Below, piece after piece: positions 35,401-46,599 of a DNA stretch of 64,000 nt; position 1 is the first letter of the stretch, and each line of letters opens with the position of its first letter. The notes under the pieces are model-generated. The model was not told the DNA's origin. It did not search any database and saw only the letters and a program-made list of their open reading frames with translations. Source of the DNA: Dendrobium chrysotoxum (taxonomy: Eukaryota; Streptophyta; Magnoliopsida; Asparagales; Orchidaceae); assembly GCA_019925795.1 (NCBI GenBank), contig CM034305.1, forward strand, positions 90,308,433 to 90,372,432. The letters run 5' to 3'. A program made the position numbers and the translations under genes.

Positions 35401-36950
35401 ATCTTTCTACCACTCAATTGAATAGCCTTTTATTGCTCCTTACCTTTTCTTTTTGATTAATTTCTGTATTAATGGGTACAGTTCCTTGGGGTCTATTAAT
35501 TAAAGATCTAGCTAGATGTCCGAATTGGGTTCCAATATTTATAATGACAGCCGCTTGACTTTGCATTTGCATACCTATTTACAAAACTAATTCTTTCAAT
35601 GAAGGCTTCTTATTCTTAGGTTGATTGTTTGAGTGAAATCCAGGGGGATAACTAGGCCTTGGGTTTGCAAAATTTTGAGGAAGGTGATTCCAATTCCAAT
35701 TTTCCACTTGATTTGATTGGTTAGAGTTTCAATTAGTATTGCCATTTTGATTATTACTCCATTTTAAATCAGGATGATTTCTCCAGCCAAGATTATATAT
35801 ATTTGAAAAAAGATTATTATTTATATTATTAATTGCATTAATTGATTCTACTCCAAAAATATTATGATCATTAGAGGCTCCAAAAATATTTTCTTTTACA
35901 GTCATAGGTGAATTCTGAGGTGAATTAATTTCAAGGTTGTCTAATTTTCTAAAAATGATAGCTACTTCAGCTAAAATTGATAAAGTATTGGATTTGTAAA
36001 TGCTAGCTATCTTTCTAGGATTAATTCTTTCAAACAACCATTCAAAATTATTGGTAGTCATCTTCTCAATCAAAGCATGTGCCTCATCAATGGGCTTTGA
36101 TATTAGAGAACCACTAGCAGTAGCATTAATGATTGATCTAAGGGAATCTATAAGGTCGTTATAAAAGGTTTGAATAATTAATTAATAAGAGAGGGCATGA
36201 TGAGGACATTTCCTAAGGAGTTCTTCTCCCACGATTTATAAATAAACTTGTCATCTAGCTGGGTAAAAGATGTAACGTCATTTCTAAGCTTAGCAGTTTT
36301 AAATGGTGGAAAATATTTAGCTAAGAATTGGGCAAGATCATTCCAAGTTATAATTGAGCTAGGGGCAATGAATTTAACTACATTTTAGCTTTATTCCTAA
36401 ATGAAAATGGAAACAACTTAAGTCCAACAATATCATTAGTAACACAATTATATTTGAAGGTTACACATATTTCTAGGAAACTAGCTATATGTAAATTAGG
36501 GTCTTCTATTGGAGTTCCCGCAAACTGAAAGTTTTGTATTATTTGGATTATTGCAGGTTTTAATTCAAAATTATTGATTTAAATGCTAGGTTTAGTTATA
36601 CTTTGATGGATACCTTCAACCATAGGATTAGCATATTCCCTAAGCAGTCTAAGTTACTCATTTTCTGGATGTTGTTTAGCAATTTTCAATTCTTTTTAAA
36701 ATTTTTGAGTTTTTCTAATTTTTCTTGAAGTTTTTTCAATTTCAGTGTCAAACAAAAGTTCTTCTGATTGTTTAATACTACGCATGCAACAATAAGCAAC
36801 ACAACAAAAAATTTGTGAAACACTGAATAATAAGAATTAATCGGTAAGCTCAGCAATACTAAGCAAGTAAAAATTAAAAAGAAAAGTAGATTAAACTAGC
36901 AATTTGTTCAACAATATAAAATATAAAATAGGATAATAATTTAATAGTTG
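32442..36950 (-). pseudogene. Athila-clade Ty3/gypsy internal region, decayed
   Basis: On the - strand from right to left: gag (about 36800-35430, with YFPPFKTAKLRNDVTSF near 36300 and GWRNHPDLKWSNNQ near 35770); the gag-protease link (35417-35025, PSFPQRLLKQNLD, FAEALEQM, ALTEECSIIL); a retropepsin-like segment (34991-34725, VLYDLGTSINLMPL); RT (34093-33456, CIDNRKLNKKT, HPFYCFLDG, MPFGLCNTPTTF, IFMDNFPIFG); RNase H (about 33360-32880); and the integrase zinc segment (about 32760-32450, FYWPTLFK, KCDKCQRAG). These motifs and their order are those of the Athila clade. The polymerase box reads MDN instead of MDD, and frames are broken between nearly all blocks. Integrase stops at about 32442 where repeat B begins, so the catalytic core and the 3' LTR are missing. 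Confidence 0.88.
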
Positions 36951-36952
36951 GA

Positions 36953-36971
36953 ATCCTCGGCAACGACGCCA
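36953..36971 (-). other. tRNA-Asp-type primer binding site of the Athila element
   Basis: The - strand reads TGGCGTCGTTGCCGAGGAT, matching the complement of the plant tRNA-Asp 3' end at 17 of 19 positions; both differences are transitions. It lies 14 bp from the LTR. Confidence 0.88.
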
Positions 36972-36985
36972 AAAACTCAATAAGA

Positions 36986-38774
36986 TGCTTGTGGTTTTAG
37001 CTATGCAAATGCAAAGTTTCGTGTTTTAGCTTACACACACTATTGAGTTCTCTAGAGATGGTTTTATTTTGCTATGGTGTAAGTTCTGTTTAACGCAAGT
37101 GCACTTGTCGTGTCAAGTAATGTACTGATGAAAATAGTGTCGATCCGGCTGAAAAAAAACTAGAAATTCCTAAGTTCTTTAATAATGCCTATTGAATTAT
37201 TAAATTTATCTAGCCTGATGAATTAAAATGGGTGATGCAAATTAAGTTAAAAAATTTCAAATGCATAAAATAAATTTACTATTTTTAAAAGTTCTAAACC
37301 TATAATATTTAAAAGTGCATGATTGCATTTGAGTGATTTTCTACCTATTGTTATTGTGGATCACAGCATAAGTGTTCCTAGGGGTGTAAACAAGTCGAGT
37401 ATCTCTCTAATTGTGCTAAGCTTGTTTAGCTGTTATTGAGCTCGAGCTCGAGCTCGACTCGAGCTTGTTTACTGAGCTCAAGCTTGACTCGTTAAAAATG
37501 CATAGGCTCGAGCTCAACTCGATAACTCGAGCTCGACTCGATTTTTGAGCTCAATTTCTTAGTTTTAAATAAAAAAATTCAGTTTTTTTAGAAATTTTTT
37601 ATATATAATTAATTTAAAATTATTAAAATATATCATGTAATATTAATTTAAATTAATTATTAAATATATTTTAATTTAATCGAGCAGCTCAACGAGCCTT
37701 TGAGCCAAGCTAGGCTTCAGCTTGAGCTCGAGTATAAGCTCAAGCCGAACTCGTGGCTGATAAGCTCGGCTCGCGAGATCGTTAACGAGTCAAGCTCGAG
37801 TCGGCTCGGCTCACTTACACCCCTTAAGTGATCCTCGCCTATGTCGAGCTAATTTAAGTATTAGCTAGGATCTCTCATAACTATAGTTCTTCTATCTCCT
37901 GAAGTTCCCATAATCCTAACCACCATATGTCTATGTTATGATTGGACTATATTTTAAAATCTCTAATTGTTCTTATATTCTTCCGTCGAGGCCCTATATC
38001 ACACTAAATTTTTAATTTATGTACACCTTATACATAAACCAATTGAAGTTTGGAGAAATTAAAAACAACAAGAATACTTTAAAGATTAAACGTATTTTAC
38101 GTAATACATGCCTTTCAAATATTGTAGATTTAGCTACATATGGAGGCGATGTTACACAACAAAAACATTTTATTTCACTGAATAAATAAGTACAAACTTA
38201 AAACACAAAATAAACAATGTAAAACAAGGCTTAGAAATAACCCGAAATTAAGATACAACTCCTTTTTCACTTCACCACTTTGATGCTCACTTAATAAACA
38301 CTAGTACAACACTCCAAACACAGATAGGCAAGCCATTCCCTCTCAATAACATCTCCTCACACTCACTAACACACATAAATGATTCCACAATGTGTCAACC
38401 TCCTAACATAAAGACTAAGACTACTATTTATATTTTCTCAAAATAATTGAACTAGTGTCGCGACGCTGGTTTGGTGGCGCTTCAGTGCTGTCAGACTGGT
38501 GTGTTGATTCACCATTCGTTGTTTCGATTCATTGGTTCAACCATCTCCTGCTGCGGCGCTAGGCAATTTTGCGCCGTGGTGCTTCCTGGATAACACCTCG
38601 ATGTTAAGATCTCCAGCCTATTTTCTATGAGCTCTCCGATGCGGTGCTGGATTGAGCTTTGACGCTACTTCAATTTTCTTGATTTTTTCAATGTTCCTGC
38701 ACAAAACATAAAGATTAGAAGTACAAAATATCATAAGATAAGTAATTTGGAATTAACATTTTTTTCTCTTATCA
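36986..38774 (-). mobile_element. 5' LTR of the Athila element
   Basis: It lies directly beyond the primer binding site. On the - strand it starts TGATAAGAGAAAAA (38774) and ends CCACAAGCA (36986), with TG...CA termini. About 1.79 kb including a 445-bp MITE at 37380-37824, a usual size for Athila LTRs. The right end is an inference from the TG terminus, since no second LTR is present to compare. Confidence 0.7.
37380..37824. mobile_element. 445-bp MITE inside the Athila LTR
   Basis: The ends AGGGGTGTAA and TTACACCCCT are perfect inverted repeats. The flanks TAAGTGTTCCT (37369-37379) and TAAGTGATCCT (37825-37835) are a target duplication with one mismatch. The arms hold GAGCTCGAGCTCG-type repeats, and the ends resemble those of the MITE pair at 23.4 and 24.9 kb. 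The duplication could be 8 bp (hAT) or 9-11 bp (Mutator-like). Confidence 0.85.
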
Positions 38775-39890
38775 CTTGTCCCTTAATAGGAGTAATTTTG
38801 TTATGATAAAGGCATGCATAAGTGGTTGAATCTCAGTTTTAAAAAATAATTTCAGTGTTTGTTTGATAAACCGTTCATGAAAGTGATAGGATCTTATTTT
38901 CATAAAGTTGGTAAATGAGTTCCTCTTGTGAGAGATTACTTGAATTCCATTGTGTTTGACCTCGAAGTAGAGGTTAGTGGTCAGCAAAAAATAATGATAA
39001 AATGCTATAAAATTTTTATAGTCTATTTAGGCTAATGATGAATAAATTAGATGATTAGTATAGTTGCTTGACCAAAAATTGCTTATGTAAAATTACTTGG
39101 GTTAACTAAGTTTTAGGTGAGATAATTAGGTTTATTAATTAGAATAATTAGAGCTTATTATGGACTAACTGATAATTAGAATATTTATCTGATTGAATTA
39201 ATTATATTGATTAAGAATTGTTTTGATGATAAGTCATTAAGTAATGATTAGTAAATTATCAAAGCAGTCTTAGAGTGATTTATTAATGGTTTAATTAGGA
39301 CAACATTGTATTAACTAGCCTAATTTTTTAGTTATTCTTTAAAATAGTTCTAATTAGTCATACATTATATAATGAAAAGTATATTGAATCAGCTGAATTA
39401 ATTAAGCTAGTTGGTCACCAGTCAAAAGATTAGTCAAACAAACTATTTTTATTAGTCATAGGATGATGATGCACAGAAAAATTAGTATAACCACAAATAT
39501 TAGTAATTATTAGGCTAATAAATTATTTTAATTAGCTGTTCGGTAATTGATTAAAACTAATAATATAATTAAGTATATATTACTAAGTGATCAGGATAGT
39601 AGTTTCAATTTTGAAAATAACTACAAGCTGCTTCTCATTTTGTAAAATGTTATTAAGATAGTATTGTTATAATTTCACCCATTTGATTCTCAGCTTGAAT
39701 ACTCTCATAACACATCCTGATATATTTATAGATTTATTTAAGCCTCCATCAATAGATATCTTTCTTCCTCATTAAGATATTATTTTTCATTCATTATTTT
39801 CAAAATTATTTTTTTAACTTTCTTTTATTCTTTCTTGAGGACAATAAGCACTAATTAGTTGTTCAATTATATTAAAAATAACCTTTCTTT
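38775..39890. other. AT-rich intron DNA
   Basis: Rich in ATTAG/CTAAT pentamers, with no gene, element ends or conserved frame seen. Confidence 0.4.
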
Positions 39891-39894
39891 ATTA

Positions 39895-40008
39895 GATTTA
39901 AATGAGAATTTGACTTTTAACTGGACATAATGGAGAAAAAGGATTCATGTAGCCGATCCCACGTAGTGGGATAAAGGCTTGATGTTGTAGTAGTTGTTGT
40001 TGTTGTAC
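39895..40008 (+). mobile_element. 3' end of a LINE (RTE-like), 5'-truncated
   Basis: It reads GAGAAAAAGGATTCATGTAG, CCCACGTAGTGGGATAAAGG and then a TTG-repeat tail (TTGTTGTTGTTG). The same 3' end, inverted and diverged, closes the LINE at 52750-52830. Short microsatellite-like tails are typical of the RTE clade. Confidence 0.75.
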
Positions 40009-41579
40009 CATTACAACTGGCCAATTGTGTCTTGAACTCTCCTATGACCTCGCCCTTTCCTGTAGTCACCCCCACACTTGAGCTATGCAAACTCATTCGC
40101 AACCACCCGTTTCATCTCACCTCATCTTGCCATCAACTAAATTCGGACCCATGACTACTTTTCATCTTAGCTCATCCAACAACAATTGTCTACTCTATTT
40201 GCCTTTATTGGGTCAAAATTTTACTCAAATTGTGCATAAGATGGATCAAAACACAAATAATAATAAAAAATCAATGCGTTTATTTTTCTTAGAACTATCA
40301 TAACAGATTTGGTTCATTCAAAATTTTAAACTTTTGGATAAATAAAATTACCAATAAACACGTAATAGCTAGTAAAAGTTTATTGTTGACCTCTAAGAAA
40401 AATATATATAAAAAAAAACCTGAATCCAGCATACCTACTCGGCGCCAAAATCACGTTCTCCGCACGAACTCTGTGTGAAATTTCTCAAATCTTGCTATTC
40501 GGACGTCCTACGTTATGCTGGCCACGAACTCAACGACATGCTACCCACGATCTTCACGATTTACGCCTTGTCGTTAATACAAAAATGAGGCTTCCATTCT
40601 TCCTCTACTCACGATTGAATCTCCTATAACTTTCCTGCTTCGATCTCTTCCAAACGCTTGAACACCACAGCCTACACTCGTGATTGTCCACCTACCTGCT
40701 CATGTACATGAATCGAACCTCCAAACCCACCGACTCTGCCCGATCGCAGCTCACACCAAACGTCAAGCAGCCATCCGATCTCATGCCTCTACATCCCTTC
40801 CACACTCTTGTCTCCCTCACATTCTTCCTCTCCCTCCAAACCAAAGCCTCTTTCTCCCTCAATCAACCCGCAAACCATAGCCTCGAACGCCAGGCCGATC
40901 TGATTCCTTGATCCCACTCCTGATCGAGGATCTTCTCCCTCTAATCCTTCCGCCTAGCCTTCCAAACTCTAGCTCCAATCGATCCTTCTGCCCAATTCCA
41001 CGCATGAAGCCAGCCCGACCGAAGCCTCTACTTGATCCAAGGCTTCATTCCTCTCCAACCTCCGATCCCAATCATAAGCTACTCCCGAACACTCACGCCG
41101 CTGCAGTCGTGTCTGACGCCCAGTTCGTTCCTCACCAAAATCACGATCTCCTCCTCCCTCTCTGCTTGAGCCAACCAAACCCAGCCTTCGTTTTTCACAC
41201 CCTTAACCCCGTATACTTGCTACCGAGCCCCTTCTAACCCCGTCACCTCAACTCGCCGAGTTCTTCCATCTGTTGATCTTCCCTCACCTCAAATCGACCT
41301 TCAAACTGAGCTCCACACCTGACCAGATCTGCCTCTATTATGCCGAAGCCAAATTACAAGATCCTGTCCCTATTCCGATCCCCTCTACCCTATCCAATAG
41401 AGCCGCCGATCACAGCCCCTCAAATAGGTAAAAAAAAATTTCTCATTTCTGTTGCTATAATGAATTAATTATTACTATGATTATTATTAAGTGTAATTAT
41501 TTATCATTATTACTAATTTTATTATAAATAAATATATACAAATATGTGTGTGTGTGTGTGTATATATATATATGATAAA

Positions 41580-41750
41580 AAATTTAACAAAATGAAAATG
41601 AATGAATAAAAAATTAAAAAAAAGAGAAGAAAGAAATAAAAAAAGAAAAAAAAGGAGAAAAAAGAGAGAAAATGCAAAAAAGAAAAAGACAAAAAAAAGA
41701 AAAAAGAAGAATAAAAAAGAGAAAAAAAAGAAGAAAAAAAAGGGATTTCC
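41580..41750 (+). repeat. Purine-rich tract preceded by GT/AT dinucleotides
   Basis: About 170 bp of nearly pure A and G on the + strand, preceded by (TG)n(TA)n at 41544-41572 and followed by a GTCGTCGTCGT run. A 91-codon T-rich frame on the other strand is a composition artefact. Confidence 0.85.
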
Positions 41751-42419
41751 ATAATTTTTGTCGTCGTCGTTGTCTCGACTTCGTTGTCCTTGATCATTGT
41801 GTCGTCATCGCCGCCATTGACCCGACCGCAAAGGTATAATACTCAAACCCTGTCCTCGGTGCTTGCAGCTTAGCGAGCAACTACGCATGCGCACTTTTCT
41901 TAGCACGATGGGAGGAAATTCACTGTGGTGCTTGCGGCGATGCAGGTAAGCCTTGTGCGTGCTTTTTTTAGCATGAGGGGGCACAAATTTAGGTAGCCGT
42001 GTGCGAGCTTTCATTGCCTGCGGGGAAAGAATTGTGCATTTTCAAACAGGTACCCCTGAAGACCCATGCACATCTTTCTTCACGTGGTGGGATTGAAGAC
42101 TATGGCTGCAGTGCCACCCGACACCGACCATGCACGTCTTTCTTTACATGGCCAGAAAGCTAAGACTCCTCAAATTTCCCCTGAATAGGAGAGACGTTAG
42201 GGTGCTACCGAAATTCAGACTAAAGATGCACAAAATTTAAATTAGCAGCAGGGGACCTGATTCAAGCTGATTGACAGGAAACAGAACTTGCAAATAGAAT
42301 AACAAGGAACTGGACCCTAATTTCTAAAATGCACAATTAAACTAAAAATGTAAATAATAAATGACAATTTAATACAATCAAGCAAATACAAATCAACAAA
42401 CAAGGGACTCATTGCGGGA

Positions 42420-43960
42420 GACCTCCAGACATTAATAACCTACAAGCAAAGGTTGAGATGATAATGCTTGCAAGCAATAGTTAAACCTGTTATGTATACA
42501 ATGGTTCACACAAGGGCAACAGGCAATGAATATGATAGTGTCCTGCCAAGCATATGCAACTACGCAAGCTGCACTGATTGATTATGCAATACATCGCCAA
42601 CTAAGAGGTGTTGAAGAATTTAAAATGTCTTACATGCAACTAATGTCATTATCAATAAGCACACTCAGCTATCTATGAATGATGATAATAGACAGGCCAC
42701 AATACAATGACTTCTCTACAAGCATTGCAACAAAAATATAAATAAGGGGGCTTATGATGCTATAGTTTATATGCAAGCGAGCATCAACAACACCACGAAT
42801 ATGATACTTGCAAGCAGCTGTAAGAAGCCCATCATGCTGCAGTAGCCCACCTATGGGTGACGACAAACAACTTGCAGTAGATGCTAAATCGCCCTTGCAG
42901 TCACCAACCATTCAATGCCAAGCAAATATACTTATCTCCTACAAGCAACTGTAGAAGATATGCCACATACAATAATCCACCCATGGGCGATGACGGATGA
43001 TGATGTGATCGACCGAAGGCATATGCAAATACCTATAAGCAAAAGCCAAGAGTACAAGCACCTGCAAGCAATGATAGGGGATTTGTCGTGTACAATAGTC
43101 CACCTACAGGCTGTGATGAACAGTATACAGTGTATGTTAGATCATTCCTGCAATCAAAGATCACTCGATAGCAAGAATATATATTGACTCTTCATGAGCA
43201 AAGGGCAAAATGATTGATGTATAATGCAACACAAAATGAGTGCTACAATATCCTTCCGATCATTATCAAATAGTATCAACTGGCTTACAGTCAACAACAA
43301 TTAGCTGAAGAATAAGTGCATCGACCTGCTTATGAGCAGCAACGGCGGATGTAGCAACTTGACAGCTAACATGTGTAGATAACCATACTCCCTGTAGACA
43401 TGCATGCAACTTGCGATAAGTACCAAGGCATTCACACAATTAAACGACAAAGTATCACTAAGTAAATGCACTAGCCTTCTATGAACACAAAACTAATATG
43501 CAAATAGATGCAACAACTTGCTAACCAACATGTATGAGAAAGTTGTTGATGAATGTAATTCAGTTGGCATCCAACATCAAATCATCGGTGAATGCACTGA
43601 TTTGAAGGCGAACAATGACGGAAGATATGTTGCAAATATAATGGGTTCTTTATGAACTTAAATATACAGCAAATACAAGATGATTGCAATAGATGCAAAC
43701 AGCTATGAACTACTAAAGTGGCAAGTGATTCGTAGCAACACTTACAAATAATAGCAGGTGACCCATCTTGCTACAGTAGTTTACCTATGGACGACAATAG
43801 AAGATATGCAGTGAGGGCAATTTGCCCGAAGATAAAAGCAAAAGGTTTGTAATACATACAGTACTCCTTATAGACACCTACCTGCAGCAATGATTGAGAT
43901 GCTGCAAGTGCAATAGATCTCCTATAAATGCAGAAGTGCGTTCATTTATCAAAGCTGAAG
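42420..43960. repeat. Diverged 44-bp-type minisatellite in copy C
   Basis: Repeats of CTACAAGCAA, CTATGGGYGA and TGCAAGCAA anchors with AATGCA/GATGCAAC-like spacers, similar to the array in copy B but more decayed. The exact period is less certain here. Confidence 0.7.
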
Positions 43961-44729
43961 GTATTGTTGATCAAGTATAACTAAGTCCTCCAATTGATAA
44001 TTTTGGAGATTTTGATAGTCACAGTTGGGATAAGGGCAACATGGTGTAAAGAGGACGCCCATTGATATATCATCAGAGGAGGCCCTAATTATGACACCAA
44101 GCGTTCGAAGTTGAATGATTCTGTAGAATTAAAGAATGAGCAGTTGAAGAAAAAAATGTCTCATTCTATCATCTGTTCAGAAATACTGAGGTTTTTAGAG
44201 AAATGTCGTATTATTTGAATAAAAGATAAATACCTAAAGATCAAACTTTACAACCTAATGTCCTATATGTGCACCATTAAAAGTTGCAGCTGTAGATTGA
44301 AGGGAGCCACTCTTGGTTGCCATGCCAAGGACTATGGAGAAACTTCTACGTCCAATATGTATATCAGATACTAGAATGTCATTGGGATACTAAAAACTAC
44401 TTGGTATTTTTCCTTTTTCATACTTCGAAGAAACTACCTTATGATGAAACAGAGACAAAGAAGTCTAATAGCACATTAGCTGAGCCTTTGGTCTCATCAA
44501 ATTATGATACCTCATTTATTACAAAACGTCCTCATGCAATTTGGATGTCCTCATCTAATGAGCAAGGATTAGATGATTCGTAGACCCGATCTCTCGAAAG
44601 ACGAAAAGATGGAGCTTGCATCAAAATAATGAAGTATCTCATGACTATTCTGAATGCAACGCTGCGGTTCACCTGTAAGCAAAAGCAGAAAATAAGTAGT
44701 AAAAATTGTGGGCCAATGAAGTGCAGTGT

Positions 44730-45320
44730 CGCGCCACCGGATCTACAACACTCATGCAACCAGACAAAAAGCGTCTACAAGCCTCTAAATAGAACGTTGC
44801 GCATATTCAAACAGAAGTTGGCCGCAGAATTAATTAGTGTCAAAAATTTTAAAATGCCCCCGTGCATGTATTGTAATAGACATAATAACTCATGTAAACA
44901 TATCATACGAGCAAATCGACGACGTATAGATATATCATGCATGTATGTTATGCAAATGTACTATGCACTATGTTAATGCGCCACGCCATCAGATCCGCAA
45001 CATTCATGCAAGCGAACAGAAGGCGTTAACAAAGCCAAAAATAAAGCTCCGTACATTTGGCAACAATAGCCACCTATACAGCTTTCTACACCTAAAAATG
45101 CAAAACACCCCCCTCACATGCATTAAAATACATATTGATATGCATTCCATAATATGCATACATCTGCAGGATGCAGAGATTTTCTTTCCTGTATGTCATT
45201 TGATATTAAAATTGCATTTTAAAAAGGATATCTTGCATGCATTATAAGATGCAGAGGGTTTCATTCAAATATGTCATTGACATTAAAATTGCATTTCAAA
45301 AATTATATTATGCACACACG
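44730..45320. repeat. Two direct duplications inside copy C
   Basis: First, CCGGATCTACAACACTCATG (44739) and CAGATCCGCAACATTCATG (44990) start two blocks about 250 bp apart, both followed by GCGT(C/T)-containing sequence and a ...AAAATGC...CCCC stretch. Second, GATGCAGAG...TGTCATT...ATTAAAATTGCATTT occurs at about 45171 and 45249, a period near 79 bp. Copy B has one match of the first block near 30780. Confidence 0.75.
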
Positions 45321-45451
45321 TGAATGCATCATGCAAAATACACGTAATAGCATATACCCGCATGGGCCCCGACGAGCATGTTGTAGATACACACGTGACG
45401 TCTGAAGATGCTTCGCGGGTCAAGAAATAAATTTAGATTCGAACCCGATCC

Positions 45452-46524
45452 TCTATTAGTATGCTGACAAAGTCGACAAGGTTCAACTAATAAAATAAAA
45501 AATACCCATAAACCCCGATGATGACTGTGTTGATAGAAAATCTCAACCGGAGTGGATCAAAAATATATAAAAATGCCTCACAATATTCTCAAATGCCCAT
45601 GAAAATTCAAAATTCCAAAAAAAAATTAAAAATTAAAATATTTAAAATTGAAATAAAGCATTTAAACACTTAAAACAAAATGCACATCCATGCTTCGCAA
45701 TAGTTTGCGGAGGTGGACAAATCTGAAAACTACTTCAGCTCATAAAGAGCTAATGTCTAGTCAAGAATATCATTAGGTTTCGTTCTTAATCTGTCTCTTG
45801 CCAGTAAGGACGTGACACGTGTCCTATAACTGGTGGTTTCGCCGCCAAATGACACCACACTGATGGCTTCGCCGCTAAATGACACCGCAGGTAAACGGTT
45901 ATGACTAGGACCCTCTGACTGGTGGTCTTGCCGCCAAATGGTACCATTAAATTACGATCATGGTCAGAGCTTGTATGTTCCCTAATGGCTTCAAATCATT
46001 GAGTAATGAATCAATAGGATATGATTGATAGGGCACAAAGCCCTCTATTAGCTAAGGTAGATTCAAAATTGTCCCCTTAGGTAAATATCCACCCGAGGTG
46101 TATGAGGTACCCTTGGACGAAGCAGCCCATGGCTGCTGACAAGGATCCTCCTGTCAGGTTGGGTCGACTACCTCCTCTAACTAAGTATACCAGGGGCCAT
46201 GATGGCCCGGGATGACGGAATCATGGGATCTTGATCGGGTTTATCACCATTCCCCCCACCATCTGCTTTAAGTGTAAGATGGTGAAACTTTTAATTTTAA
46301 ATATTAAGTTTTCAAATACCTAAACCCACGCTACTACTATACGCCAGATACCACATATCTGTTTGACGACTAGCCTTAATCGAAAGTTCTCTCTCGTTAT
46401 CGGGAGGGGTAATTAACTATAAGAACTTGCGCCTACAGGAAATCAAAACTCAAATCATAAAGTCCTCGCAAAATGAGTGAAATCTCTGGGTAGTGTGTTA
46501 TTTCAAATCCAATCTACCTTCTGA
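45452..46524. repeat. Conserved tail module of copy C
   Basis: It aligns with 31340-32441 of copy B and partly with copy A. It contains a short module, (T)GGTTTCGCCGCCAAATGACA, repeated about three times at 45831-45960; B has two recognisable matches and A has two. Confidence 0.85.
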
Positions 46525-46599
46525 AAATTTACCCCGGAATCTACTCGTTAAAACTCTCCTCGACGACCCGAAAAGAAAAAAAAAGGGGGTTTGCGGAGA

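Larger units (their letters stand above)
40437..46524. repeat. Long non-coding repeat, copy C
   Basis: It has the same layout as copy B: a C-rich segment (40.6-41.4 kb); a purine-rich tract (41.58-41.75 kb); a head with CTTAGCACGATGGGAGG and GTAAGCCTTGTGCGTGCTTT (41.89-41.97 kb); a 44-bp-type minisatellite (42.42-43.96 kb); duplicated blocks (44.73-45.32 kb); and the conserved tail (45.45-46.52 kb). Near the left end the - strand reads TTTTGGCGCCGAG, which could be a remnant primer binding site. A purine run at about 46570-46586 follows the tail. Coding frames are absent. It may be an LTR or non-autonomous retroelement of the Tat/Ogre type, but this is inference. Confidence 0.6.

Noticed and set aside
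46570..46586. Purine run after copy C as a polypurine tract
   Set aside because: No recognisable LTR start or second LTR follows it. Kept only as a remark in the copy C entry.
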